From JBBQNY01 sp038255255 (GTDB lineage: Bacteria > Pseudomonadota > Gammaproteobacteria > Xanthomonadales > Ahniellaceae), in assembly GCA_038255255.1 (NCBI GenBank), contig JBBSLL010000001.1, positions 204,168 through 268,167 on the forward strand: a stretch of DNA of 64,000 nucleotides, given 5' to 3'. Numbering within the stretch: position 1 is the stretch's first letter; each line of letters begins with the position of its first letter. The translations under genes and the position numbers were made by a program. The notes beneath the pieces are model-generated. The model did not search any database. It saw nothing but the letters and a program-made list of their open reading frames with translations, and was not told where the DNA came from. Positions 9,440 to 18,030 of the stretch are shown here, piece by piece.

Positions 9440-9460
9440 ACGCCCGCGCAAGGCGGGCGT
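9440..9460 (-). terminator. Rho-independent terminator after the second VPALD gene
   Basis: An 8-bp perfect stem (ACGCCCGC/GCGGGCGT) with a five-base loop, followed on the bottom strand by TTGCTTTTGC. It sits 67 bases past the stop at 9528. Its stem core matches that of the terminator at 7449-7475. Confidence 0.8.
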
Positions 9461-9527
9461 CTGCATCAGCCTGGTGGATCGGGGCGGCGCGGGCAGGCGC
9501 CCTGCGAAGCTACCGCCCCGGATTTGC

Positions 9528-10577
9528 TCAGGCCTGGCGCTGGCGGAGGGCAACCATGCCCAGCAGCGTGACCAGTCCCAACAGCACCAGCACCGTGTTG
9601 CGATCAAGGGCAGGTACCGCAGTCTGCGCGACGCCGCCACCGCTCGGACCGATCTGCGCGGACGTGGTGTTGTTGCCCGGGGTTGGATCGGCGGGTGCGG
9701 ACGCCGTGATCGACGCCGTGTTGACGATCGTGCCCGAGGCCGCGACGCGCACCGTCAGGACGCAGCTGTTGACAGCACCGTTGGCAAGGGTCGGGATCGT
9801 GTAGGTCACGGTCTGGCCGGCGGCGGTTGCGCCGCAAGTGCTGCTGACGAACGCCAGCTGCGGCGGCAGCACATCGGTGACGGTGATCGCGGTCGCCGTG
9901 GAGGGGCCATTGTTAGTGACCGTCAGCGTCTTCTGGAACGTGGTGCCGATCAGCAGTGCGTTGCCGGCCGCGTTGTTGCTCTGCGTCAGGGCCAGATCGG
10001 CGCCGGGCGGTGGGCCAACCGGATTGACGCAGGTGTTGCACTGGATGGTGATGCTTGACGGTACCGAGAAGCGCCCGTCGACCGGGGTCGCACCGTCGAG
10101 GAAGCTCTCGCACAGACCGATCCGCAGAATGCCTGTCGCGCCCAGCGCGAGGTTCGGCAGGCCAGCCGTCGTCAGGTCGACGGGGCCGCCGGCGAAGAGT
10201 GTCGGGCCGCCGGCGTTGTCATCGGCCGAAGCGGCAAGACTGATCTGCGCTCCGGTGGAGTTGTAGAACTGCACCACCATCTCGCTCAGCCAGCTCGGCG
10301 TGAAGGCCTGCTGGGTCAAGCTCCAGCCGATTCCGGTGATCACGGCGTTCGGACCGAGGTTGAAGGTGAATACCGGTTCACCGACCGCAGGCTGCGCAGC
10401 GCAGAGGGTCGTGGTGTCGCCCGACACCGGAACCGTAAAGGTGAGGGTCGGCGTGCCGTCCGGCACGTTTTCCGTACCAAATCCGAGCAGCTGCGGCCTG
10501 GGATCGCCCTTCGCCGCGAAAGCGGCGCCCGTGGCGAGCGTCAGCAGTGTCGCGCAAAGCAGGATTCTGGTTTTCAT
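9528..10577 (-). CDS. Secreted DUF11 protein with exosortase-type C-terminal tail
   Basis: 349 residues with a signal peptide (MKTRILLCATLLTLATGAAFA). Residues 22-185 form a beta-rich domain that I do not recognise, with cysteines in LCAAQP, GLCES and CNTC. The last 155 residues are a DUF11 domain plus sorting tail. They differ from the tail half of the neighbour at 7522 at only about 27 positions by eye, including VPALD, a hydrophobic span and LRQRQA. The reading frame is open well upstream, but the signal peptide fixes the ATG at 10577. A weak AAAGG lies about nine bases before it. It has its own terminator and is probably a separate unit. Confidence 0.85.
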   Translation of the reverse strand: MKTRILLCATLLTLATGAAFAAKGDPRPQLLGFGTENVPDGTPTLTFTVPVSGDTTTLCAAQPAVGEPVFTFNLGPNAVITGIGWSLTQQAFTPSWLSEMVVQFYNSTGAQISLAASADDNAGGPTLFAGGPVDLTTAGLPNLALGATGILRIGLCESFLDGATPVDGRFSVPSSITIQCNTCVNPVGPPPGADLALTQSNNAAGNALLIGTTFQKTLTVTNNGPSTATAITVTDVLPPQLAFVSSTCGATAAGQTVTYTIPTLANGAVNSCVLTVRVAASGTIVNTASITASAPADPTPGNNTTSAQIGPSGGGVAQTAVPALDRNTVLVLLGLVTLLGMVALRQRQA

Positions 10578-10710
10578 ATTGGAGGCCTTTGGCAAATTGG
10601 GGCGAGGATTTGCGCGGCGGTAATTCCGTAACGCAAGGTTAACAACCGGCAGAAGGCTAATCGACTGCGAGTCGTTTGGCAACAATCCGGCTCCCGGCTC
10701 CTTGCGCGCC

Positions 10711-12093
10711 TCAACACTCGATGACGTTGACCGCGAGGCCGCCGCGCGAGGTTTCCTTGTATTTGTCCTGCATGTCGCGGCCGGTGTCGCGCATCGTCCG
10801 GATGACCTTGTCGAGCGAGACCTTGTGCTTGCCGTCGCCGCGCAGTGCCATCCTCGAGGCATTGATGGCCTTGACCGCGCCCATCGCATTGCGCTCGATG
10901 CAGGGAATCTGCACCAGTCCGCCAATCGGGTCGCAGGTCAGTCCGAGGTTGTGCTCCATGCCGATCTCGGCGGCGTTCTCGATCTGGCCTGGCGTGCCGC
11001 CCAGCGCTGCGGTGAGCCCTGCTGCCGCCATGGAGCAGGCCACGCCGACCTCGCCCTGGCAGCCGACTTCGGCTCCGGAAATGGAGGCATTTTCCTTGTA
11101 GAGGATTCCGACGGCGGCGGCGGTGAGCAGGAAATCGAATACGCCCTGCTCGCTGGCGCCGGGTATGAAGCGGTCGTAGTACTTGAGTACGGCAGGAATG
11201 ATGCCTGCCGCGCCATTGGTCGGCGCGGTCACGACCCGGCCACCGGCGGCGTTCTCCTCGTTGACCGCCAGTGCGTAGAGATTGACCCAGTCGAGCACGG
11301 TGAGCGGATCGCGCAGCGCGGCTTCGGGCTGGCTCGACAATTCGGCATGGAGATTGGGCGCGCGGCGCTTCACGTGCAGGCCTCCCGGCAGCGTGCCCGA
11401 CTGCGCGATTCCCCGCGCCACGCAGAGTTGCATGGCGGACCACAGCGCCCGCAACCCGGCGTGTATGTCTTCCTCGCTGCGCCACACCTTCTCGTTGGCG
11501 AACATGATCTCCGCCATGCTGAGGCCGCTGCGCTCGCACTCGGCGAGCAGTTCGTCGCCGCTGTGGAAAGGGTGCGGCAGAGCGGTGGTGTCGGCGACGA
11601 TCCGGTCTTCCGCCGCTTCATCCTGGTTGACCACGAATCCACCACCCACGGAGTAATAGTCGCGGGTGGCGATGAGCGCGTCGTCGGCGTCGAATGCAGA
11701 AAAGCGCATTCCGTTCGTGTGATACGGCAGCTTCTGGCGCTTGTTCATCACCAGGTCGCGCTTTTCGTCGAACGCAATGGACCGGCTGCCGAGAAGGTTG
11801 AGCCGCTGCTCCGACCGGATGCGCTCCAGCACCGCGGGAATGACATCGGGATCGATCGATTGCGGCCAATGGCCCTCGAGCCCGAGCAGCACCGCCTTGT
11901 CCGTGCCGTGGCCGCGGCCGGTCATGGCGAGGGACCCGAACACTTCGGCCCGGACCCGGACCACATCCTGCAGGCGCCCGGCCTCGAGCAGCCACTTCTC
12001 CGCGAAACGCGCCGCGGCGCGCATCGGACCCACGGTGTGCGACGAACTCGGCCCGATGCCGATCTTGAAGAGGTCGAAGGTGCTGACAGCCAT
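10711..12093 (-). CDS. sdaA: L-serine ammonia-lyase, single-chain iron-sulphur type
   Basis: Deaminates L-serine to pyruvate and ammonia in the cytoplasm. At 460 residues it is full length, with the alpha and beta domains in one chain. Visible signatures are FKIGIGPSSSHTVGPMRAA at the start, GCQGEVGVACSMAAAGL and CDPIGGLVQIPCIERN. The cysteines in these motifs hold the catalytic [4Fe-4S] cluster. There is no Shine-Dalgarno sequence; instead TAGAAT lies five bases upstream of the ATG (12099-12104), which suggests a leaderless mRNA. It is divergent from the glutaredoxin-like gene. Confidence 0.96.
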   Translation of the reverse strand: MAVSTFDLFKIGIGPSSSHTVGPMRAAARFAEKWLLEAGRLQDVVRVRAEVFGSLAMTGRGHGTDKAVLLGLEGHWPQSIDPDVIPAVLERIRSEQRLNLLGSRSIAFDEKRDLVMNKRQKLPYHTNGMRFSAFDADDALIATRDYYSVGGGFVVNQDEAAEDRIVADTTALPHPFHSGDELLAECERSGLSMAEIMFANEKVWRSEEDIHAGLRALWSAMQLCVARGIAQSGTLPGGLHVKRRAPNLHAELSSQPEAALRDPLTVLDWVNLYALAVNEENAAGGRVVTAPTNGAAGIIPAVLKYYDRFIPGASEQGVFDFLLTAAAVGILYKENASISGAEVGCQGEVGVACSMAAAGLTAALGGTPGQIENAAEIGMEHNLGLTCDPIGGLVQIPCIERNAMGAVKAINASRMALRGDGKHKVSLDKVIRTMRDTGRDMQDKYKETSRGGLAVNVIEC

Positions 12094-12144
12094 GACCTAT
12101 TCTAGGGCTTGGACGCGGACGTGCCGCGCAACGACATCGGCACC

Positions 12145-12369
12145 ATGCGACTGACGCTTTTTCAGCGGGACGATTGCGCGCTATGCGATGAAGCGATCGG
12201 ATTGCTCGCGGCGGCGCGCGCCGGCGACTTCGAGAGCGTGTTCATCGATGGCGACGAGGCACTCGAGACGCGCTATGGCGAGCGAGTCCCTGTCCTTCGG
12301 CAAGCAGGCGGGCGCGAACTCGACTGGCCTTTCGACGTGCGCGCGCTGCGTGCCTGGCTCCCCGGTTGA
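12145..12369 (+). CDS. Glutaredoxin-like small protein (DUF836 type)
   Basis: A 74-residue thioredoxin-fold protein. LTLFQRDDCALCDEA gives the first strand and the CxxC active site at residues 11-14. VPVLRQAGGRELDWPFD contains the cis-Pro-like VP. The size and pattern match stand-alone glutaredoxin-like proteins whose partners are mostly unknown. In-frame TTG and GTG codons upstream are less likely starts than this ATG. It converges with the methyltransferase gene. Confidence 0.85.
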   Translation: MRLTLFQRDDCALCDEAIGLLAAARAGDFESVFIDGDEALETRYGERVPVLRQAGGRELDWPFDVRALRAWLPG

Positions 12370-12390
12370 CCTGCCGACTCGCATTGCCCG

Positions 12391-13092
12391 TTATTCCCCG
12401 GGCTGCAACGGGAAGCTTGGCACGCCGCTGCGGATCTGGTCGGGCCGCGGGTGCAGGCCTTTCTCGATGACGACCACGCTGTCGTAAAAGTGCATGGAGC
12501 GCGTCCCATGAGTGAAAGGCCCCGGCGCGAAGCTCTGCGTATCGCGTGAATGGTAGGCATTGAGTTCGTCTACCAGATGCTTTGCAAACTGCATGAAACT
12601 CATGTGCGAGCGCAGGCCGCCGCCGTATTCGCGCCAATAGCTGGTGTGCGTATCCTCGACCAGGATCACGCCCTCGGGAGCCATGGCGCCGTACAGCGTT
12701 TCCACCGTGGCGATCTGTTGCGGCATGGTATGGCCACCGTCGTCGATCAGGATGTCGATGGGGCCGACCTCCGCTGCGAGCCTGGCCAGGAAAGCGCGGT
12801 CGCCCTGGTCGCCGATGATGATTTCGATTCCCGGCAGGTTCAATTCGAGCACGCGGGGATTGACGTCGACGCCCACAATGCGAGCACCGTCGCCGAAATA
12901 CGACCTCCACATTTCCAGCGAACCACCGTGAAACACGCCGATCTCGACCACCGTCGGCTTGCGGCCCCGAAACCGCTCGAAATGCCGGTGATAGATGTCG
13001 AAGTAATGCCGCCACTTGCTGAGCAGGCGTCCGGGATTGTTGGAGAAGTATTCCTGCAGGGGGTTCGGCGGTGGTGCGGGACTGATGCTCAT
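12391..13092 (-). CDS. Class I SAM-dependent methyltransferase, MycE/TylF-like
   Basis: 233 residues. The SAM-binding motif is VVEIGVFHGGSLEMW, with the acidic end of strand 2 in IVGVDVNP. IDILIDDGGHTMPQQ and VEDTHTSYW resemble the metal-binding aspartates of macrolide-sugar O-methyltransferases of the MycE type. The acceptor is unknown; nearby genes do not indicate a sugar pathway. The reading frame extends 27 codons upstream, but the ATG at 13092 is where similarity-like sequence begins. Its ribosome site is weak. Confidence 0.82.
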   Translation of the reverse strand: MSISPAPPPNPLQEYFSNNPGRLLSKWRHYFDIYHRHFERFRGRKPTVVEIGVFHGGSLEMWRSYFGDGARIVGVDVNPRVLELNLPGIEIIIGDQGDRAFLARLAAEVGPIDILIDDGGHTMPQQIATVETLYGAMAPEGVILVEDTHTSYWREYGGGLRSHMSFMQFAKHLVDELNAYHSRDTQSFAPGPFTHGTRSMHFYDSVVVIEKGLHPRPDQIRSGVPSFPLQPGE

Positions 13093-13114
13093 GCGTCGGG
13101 GTCTTCTCGAAAAG

Positions 13115-13711
13115 TCAGGGTTTGGCCGGAGGCGCAACACCAGTTGGCGCGCTGGTCCGGAGTACGAGTGCAATCTTCACGTTGACCCGGTGGCCGATGG
13201 TCGCCGGATCCGCCCATTCGCCAGCGCCGATTCCGTAGTCGAGCCGATTCAACGTGACGCTGGAGTTCAGCCGGGCCGTTCGCGAGTCGCCTTTCCACGT
13301 GAACGGGAACGCGAGTTTGCGCGACTTGCCGCGCAGCGCAAGGGTCCCCTGGCACTGGAATCGTCCGGCCGCCGGCAGCGCCCTGCAGCCGGTCGCGGTG
13401 AACCGCGCGCGCGGGTACTTCTCCGTCCAGAAAAAGTCGGCGCCGGGCAGCGTTTCGTCGCGCTCGGCGTTCCGCGTATCGACCGAGGCGAGGTCGATCG
13501 ACACATCGAACGAAGCTGCCGCGGGATTGGCCGGATCGAACCGGATGCGGGGCGTGAACTTCCGGAAACGTCCCGTGAAGTCGCTGCCCTGCGCGGACGC
13601 CACGAACTCGAGGCGGCTCGTCGCCGCATCCGTTTTCCAGTCCGCAGCCAAGGTCGGTGTGGACCCCACAACCAACAGCGCGAAGATCAGTACTGAAAGA
13701 GTTCGGGTCAT
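13115..13711 (-). CDS. YceI family periplasmic protein
   Basis: 198 residues with a signal peptide (MTRTLSVLIFALLVVGSTPTLA). The mature part is a lipocalin-like barrel of the YceI family: WKTDAATSRLEFVASAQG, then FDPANPAAASFDVSIDLASV, FFWTEKYPRARFT and a C-terminal VNVKIALVL strand. YceI proteins bind isoprenoid lipids; in vivo roles are poorly defined. The ATG overlaps the end of the cytochrome b561 gene by four bases (ATGA), so the two are translationally coupled. This pairing is common in proteobacteria. Confidence 0.92.
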   Translation of the reverse strand: MTRTLSVLIFALLVVGSTPTLAADWKTDAATSRLEFVASAQGSDFTGRFRKFTPRIRFDPANPAAASFDVSIDLASVDTRNAERDETLPGADFFWTEKYPRARFTATGCRALPAAGRFQCQGTLALRGKSRKLAFPFTWKGDSRTARLNSSVTLNRLDYGIGAGEWADPATIGHRVNVKIALVLRTSAPTGVAPPAKP

Positions 13712-14268
13712 CTGCGCCTTGGTGCTCCGGGCCACATTCGGCGAAGGGTTTCGTCGCGGTCGAGGAGGTGGTGTTTCAAAGCAGCCATCACATGCAGGGA
13801 CACCAGGCCGATCAGAAAGTATCCCGTCCAGTGATGTACGGCGCGCGCCCACGCCTTCACCTCGGGATCCGGACCGGTCAGTCCCGGGATCGTGAACCAG
13901 CCGAACCATTGCAGCGGGAAATTGGCGGCAGAGTTGAAGAGCCAGCCGGACAGCGGCATCACCAGCAGCGCCAGGTACAGCAGCAGGTGGCTCGACCAGG
14001 CGGCCGCGCGCTCCCACCCGGGCATGCCGAATGGCAGTTCGGGCCGCGCGGCCTCCCACCGCCTCCAGGCGATGCGAACCAGCATCAGCGCGAGCACCGT
14101 GATGCCGGCCGACTTGTGCAGCCCATAAATGCGGACCTTGTCCGCCGAAATCGGCAAGTCGACCATCCACGTTCCCACGCACAGCAGCGCGATCACCGCC
14201 AGTGCGATCGTCCAGTGCAGCGTCTTGGTGACTCCGCCCCACCGCCGGGCGTCGCTGCGCAACTTCAT
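13708..14268 (-). CDS. Cytochrome b561 family membrane protein
   Basis: 186 residues with four membrane segments. Haem-ligand histidines are visible in KTLHWTIAL (near residue 18), GLHKSAG (helix 2), SSHLLLY (helix 3) and SLHVMAALKHH (helix 4). It probably passes electrons from the quinone pool to a periplasmic acceptor. It is the first gene of a two-gene unit with YceI. The ATG has GGGGA seven bases upstream. Confidence 0.93.
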   Translation of the reverse strand: MKLRSDARRWGGVTKTLHWTIALAVIALLCVGTWMVDLPISADKVRIYGLHKSAGITVLALMLVRIAWRRWEAARPELPFGMPGWERAAAWSSHLLLYLALLVMPLSGWLFNSAANFPLQWFGWFTIPGLTGPDPEVKAWARAVHHWTGYFLIGLVSLHVMAALKHHLLDRDETLRRMWPGAPRRR

Positions 14269-14373
14269 CTGAGGTCCCCAATCGGCGGCGTCCGCATGAT
14301 GGCGGACGATGCAGCGCGATGCATCCGATTCGTGCGATTCTTGGCGGGCCAGGGATCGCGCGCAGGGAACGCA

Positions 14374-17300
14374 ATGGCCGGAATGGACTCCAGGTGGATT
14401 TGCCTCGTGTTTGCAGTGTTGCTCGGGTCGCCGGCCTGGTCAGCGCCGGTAGTGCGACCGCTGTTTTCCCAGTTCGGCATCGAACAGGGCCTTCCGTCGA
14501 GCTACGTGAACCAGTTGGCGCAGGATCGCGCAGGCTATTTGTGGATCGCAACCGCTGACGGCCTGGCCCGTTTTGATGGCGTCGAATTCACCAGCGTAAG
14601 ACACGGCGTCGAAGGCGGTGAGGAGCTGGCAGGCATCGCGGTGGAGGCCGTGTTCGTCGACTCGGCCGACCGCGTCTGGATCGGTACAGAAGGCGGAGGG
14701 CTAGCCACGCTCGACTCGCAGCGCCGGCAACTGCGCCGCGCGGGCGTCGGACGCTCGCCCCACGCTCTTGCGCAAGCCGACGTCTGGGCAGTGGGCGAAG
14801 ACTACAAAGGTCGCATCTGGGTGGGCGGTTACGACGCGGGCCTGCATCGCGTCGACCCGGACACGCTGGCGATTTCCGGAACCCGGCACGATGCCCAGGA
14901 TCCGCGCACTCCCGCCAGCAACCATGTGCTTGCGATCCTCGGGACCGCGGATGGATGGATATGGTCCGCCACCACCGCGGGACTCGATCTCGTCGACGCG
15001 CGCGCAGGCTCGCCGGTGCCGACAGTCGCACAGCATCTCCTCGCGGGCGAGTTCGTGATCTCGCTCGCCCTCGAGCCCGACGGCGCCGTGCTGGCAGGGG
15101 GACGCGGCAAGGTCTGGCGCATCGGCGGCGATCCCAACGTCGCGCTGGTTCCGCAGCAACTCGCGATCGCAGAGCTCCCCGACAACGCCCTGGTGCAGAG
15201 CCTGGTCCACGATGACGACGGCGCGCTGTGGATCCTCACGCGACAGCACGGGGCATTCCGCATCGAGGCCGACGGTCGCGTGCACGCCGTCGCCGCGCAA
15301 CCGGGACTGCCGCTCGCATTGCCGACGCGCGAACTGCTGCACGGCTTGCGCGACCGCGAGAACAACCTCTGGATCGCCACTCACGGCGGCGGCCTGCAGC
15401 AGGTGCGCGCGGGGTGGCGGAATTTCACGCTGCTTCGCGAACAGGCGCCGGACGCGCGCGCCGCGGAGGCCGGTCGCTGGGTGGGTGCGTCCCGCTGCCC
15501 CGATGGCGATGCGTGGTTGTTGCGCCGACACGGCCCGCTGCTGCGCCTCGACGCTGGCACCGGTCGGGTTACCAACGAGCGCGAAGAGGGCTCCGGGTTT
15601 TCCACGTGGCCTGCGCAAGTCTTCGGTGCACTCGCGTGCGACCGCGAAGGTGCGCTCTGGTTCGGCACGCGCAACGGCGCCGTGCGCTTCCACCCGCGCG
15701 ACCAGTCAGTGCGTCCGTGGATCAAGGATCGCACCTACACCGCGCTCGAAGGCCTCGTCGAGCTGATATGGGCCGATCCCGATGGCAGCGTGTGGGCCTC
15801 GACGCTCGGCGTGGGACTGACCCGGTTCGAACCGTCGCTCGCGCCGAAGCACTTCACGGGCGGCGCTGACGGACTTCGCATCGTCGAGCCCGAGCAGATC
15901 GGACGCGCGCCGGACGGATCCCTCTGGGTCGCTGGCGACGGTGGCATCGATCGGCTTGCAGCAGGCGCCGAAAACTTCTCCCCGGTTCGCGGCGTATCCG
16001 CGCAGGTCGTGCACGCCTTCGCGTTCGACTCCGACGGAACCGTATGGCTCCACTCTCGCGAGGGACTGGTGCATGCGCGCGTGGAAGGCGCGCAACTCTC
16101 GACCCTCGCGAACTATGCAACGAAAGAGGGTCTCGAACCGATGGAGATCGGCGCGCTGGTCGTGGACCGTCGCCACTATGTCTGGTTGCTGGGCGGCCGC
16201 GGCATACAACGGTTCGACCCACGGTCCGGTACGTGGCGGCGTTACGGCGCGGGCGATGGACTCGGTGCCAGCGAGTTGTCAAACCGTCCGGCGATGGTGC
16301 AGGAGAACGGCAGGATTCTCGCGCTGAGCACGCTCGGAGCCATCGAGTTCGATCCGCTCCACGTCGTGGACAATCCCGCGGCGCCCGCGCTGCAGGTGCA
16401 CGCCGTGCATGTCGATCGCGATGCCGGCATCCAGTCGCTGCCCGCTGCGGGCGCGTTCCGGCTGTTGCACAACGATCGGGATTTCACGGTGCGCGTGCGG
16501 GCCCTTTCGCTGGTCGATCCGCAAGCCAACCGCTACCGCTTCCGGCTCGCGCCGTTCGACACCGAATGGCGCGACGGCGGGGCGGACGGCACGCGCGTGT
16601 TCTCGGGCCTGGCTGCCGGCAGCTACACATTACAGGCCCAGGGAGCGAACAACAGCGGGGTGTGGGGCGAACCGGTGGGCTTTCGATTCGAAGTCGACAG
16701 CCCGCCCTGGCGGAGTGCGATGGCGCTGGCGGTTTACGCATTGGCCGGCGCATTCCTCGCGGTTCTCCTGGTGATGCAGCAGCGCTGGCGCCTGCAGCGG
16801 CGGCACGCGCTGGCGCTCAACGAAGCGCGACGCGAGGCGGCGGAGCGCGCCAACCAGGCCAAGAGCGATTTTCTTGCGGATATCGCGCACGAAATCCGTA
16901 CGCCCATCAGCGGAATGAGCGGGATGAGCGACCTGTTGCTGGACACGTCGCTGGATGCGCGGCAGCGCCGCTACGTCACCCGCATTCGTGGCGCGATCGA
17001 ACTATTGCTGCAGCTCATCAACAACCTGCTCGACCTGGCGCGGATCGAAGCAGGGCGGATGACGCTCACCGAAGTGCGGACGGATCCGTGCGCGGTGTTG
17101 CAGGAGGTGATCGACATCGAGGCACCGGCGGCGATCGCGAAGGGCGTCGAGTTGCGCCTCGAATGCCATCGCGACCTGCCGCGCCTGATCGAGATTGATC
17201 CGCTGCGGCTGAGGCAGGTTCTCTTCAACCTGCTCGGCAACGCCCTCAAGTTCATCGAGCGCGGCGAAGTGCGGCTGGTCGCGGACGCGCCGACACCCGA

Positions 17301-18027
17301 CTGGCTCCGGATCCGGATCATGGATACGGGTCCGGGTGTCTCCCCGGAAAATCTCGCAAGGCTGTTCACCCGGTTCGAGCAAGCCGACGGCACGATCTCG
17401 CAACGACACGGCGGCAGTGGGCTCGGGCTTTCGATCGTGCAACAACTCGTCGATCTCATGCAGGGCCGCCTCGAAGTGAGGAGCCGTGTCGGCGAAGGCA
17501 CCACGTTCATCGTCGAGTTTCCCCTGCGTCCGGGCATCGCCGAAGCGGCCCCGCGCGAAAGTGAAGCCGGGTTATCAATGCCGGCGGTGCGACCCGACAT
17601 CGAGCGAGCGAAAGTCGACATATCTACGGGGCGACGCGTGCTGATTGTCGAAGACGATCTCGCGGTGGCGGAGGCACTGGCGGGCTTCCCGCAAGGCGCG
17701 GGCTACCTCGTCGAGCAAGCCGGACACGGACTCGCGGCCCTGGCACTCATCGATCGCCAGGCCCCGCATGCGGCACTGGTCGACTTCCACCTTCCCGGGC
17801 TGGGCGGGCTGGAGCTTGGGCGCCTGCTTCGCGCGAGGGGCGAGACCATGCTGATGATCGGCATCAGTGCTCGCGCCGACGCCGGGGCCGAAAGCGAAGC
17901 GCTCGCAGCGGGCATGAACCTGTTCCTGCGCAAACCGATCGACCATCACCGCCTGCTCGAGTGCCTGGCCGCCGTTGTTCCGTCCGGGGAACGCGTCGCG
18001 GACTCGCACGGGCGTGCGCCAGCGTGA
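14374..18027 (+). CDS. Hybrid sensor histidine kinase with two-component propeller
   Basis: 1217 residues. After a signal peptide (WICLVFAVLLGSPAWSA) come many propeller repeats of the GxxWIATxxGLxRF kind to about residue 690. A Y_Y_Y domain follows (about 695-775, ending SYTLQAQGANNSGVWGE), then one membrane segment (about 782-803). The HisKA domain has His839 in DIAHEIRTP. The ATPase domain shows NLLGNALKF, MDTGPGVS and GGSGLGLSIV. A receiver domain carries Asp1137 (LVDFHLPG) and Lys in RKPID. No HPt domain or DNA-binding output is fused. The ligand is unknown; related sensors detect extracellular glycans. The ATG at 14374 has AGGGAA just upstream. It is divergent from cytochrome b561. Confidence 0.93.
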   Translation: MAGMDSRWICLVFAVLLGSPAWSAPVVRPLFSQFGIEQGLPSSYVNQLAQDRAGYLWIATADGLARFDGVEFTSVRHGVEGGEELAGIAVEAVFVDSADRVWIGTEGGGLATLDSQRRQLRRAGVGRSPHALAQADVWAVGEDYKGRIWVGGYDAGLHRVDPDTLAISGTRHDAQDPRTPASNHVLAILGTADGWIWSATTAGLDLVDARAGSPVPTVAQHLLAGEFVISLALEPDGAVLAGGRGKVWRIGGDPNVALVPQQLAIAELPDNALVQSLVHDDDGALWILTRQHGAFRIEADGRVHAVAAQPGLPLALPTRELLHGLRDRENNLWIATHGGGLQQVRAGWRNFTLLREQAPDARAAEAGRWVGASRCPDGDAWLLRRHGPLLRLDAGTGRVTNEREEGSGFSTWPAQVFGALACDREGALWFGTRNGAVRFHPRDQSVRPWIKDRTYTALEGLVELIWADPDGSVWASTLGVGLTRFEPSLAPKHFTGGADGLRIVEPEQIGRAPDGSLWVAGDGGIDRLAAGAENFSPVRGVSAQVVHAFAFDSDGTVWLHSREGLVHARVEGAQLSTLANYATKEGLEPMEIGALVVDRRHYVWLLGGRGIQRFDPRSGTWRRYGAGDGLGASELSNRPAMVQENGRILALSTLGAIEFDPLHVVDNPAAPALQVHAVHVDRDAGIQSLPAAGAFRLLHNDRDFTVRVRALSLVDPQANRYRFRLAPFDTEWRDGGADGTRVFSGLAAGSYTLQAQGANNSGVWGEPVGFRFEVDSPPWRSAMALAVYALAGAFLAVLLVMQQRWRLQRRHALALNEARREAAERANQAKSDFLADIAHEIRTPISGMSGMSDLLLDTSLDARQRRYVTRIRGAIELLLQLINNLLDLARIEAGRMTLTEVRTDPCAVLQEVIDIEAPAAIAKGVELRLECHRDLPRLIEIDPLRLRQVLFNLLGNALKFIERGEVRLVADAPTPDWLRIRIMDTGPGVSPENLARLFTRFEQADGTISQRHGGSGLGLSIVQQLVDLMQGRLEVRSRVGEGTTFIVEFPLRPGIAEAAPRESEAGLSMPAVRPDIERAKVDISTGRRVLIVEDDLAVAEALAGFPQGAGYLVEQAGHGLAALALIDRQAPHAALVDFHLPGLGGLELGRLLRARGETMLMIGISARADAGAESEALAAGMNLFLRKPIDHHRLLECLAAVVPSGERVADSHGRAPA

Positions 18028-18030
18028 AGC

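Noticed and set aside
10578..10925. Upstream extension of the second VPALD protein
   Set aside because: It would overlap the sdaA gene, and the signal peptide starting at 10577 marks the real start.
13657..14373. N-terminal extension of the hybrid kinase frame by about 240 codons
   Set aside because: It overlaps the cytochrome b561 gene, is Arg/Gln/His-rich and would place the signal peptide internally.
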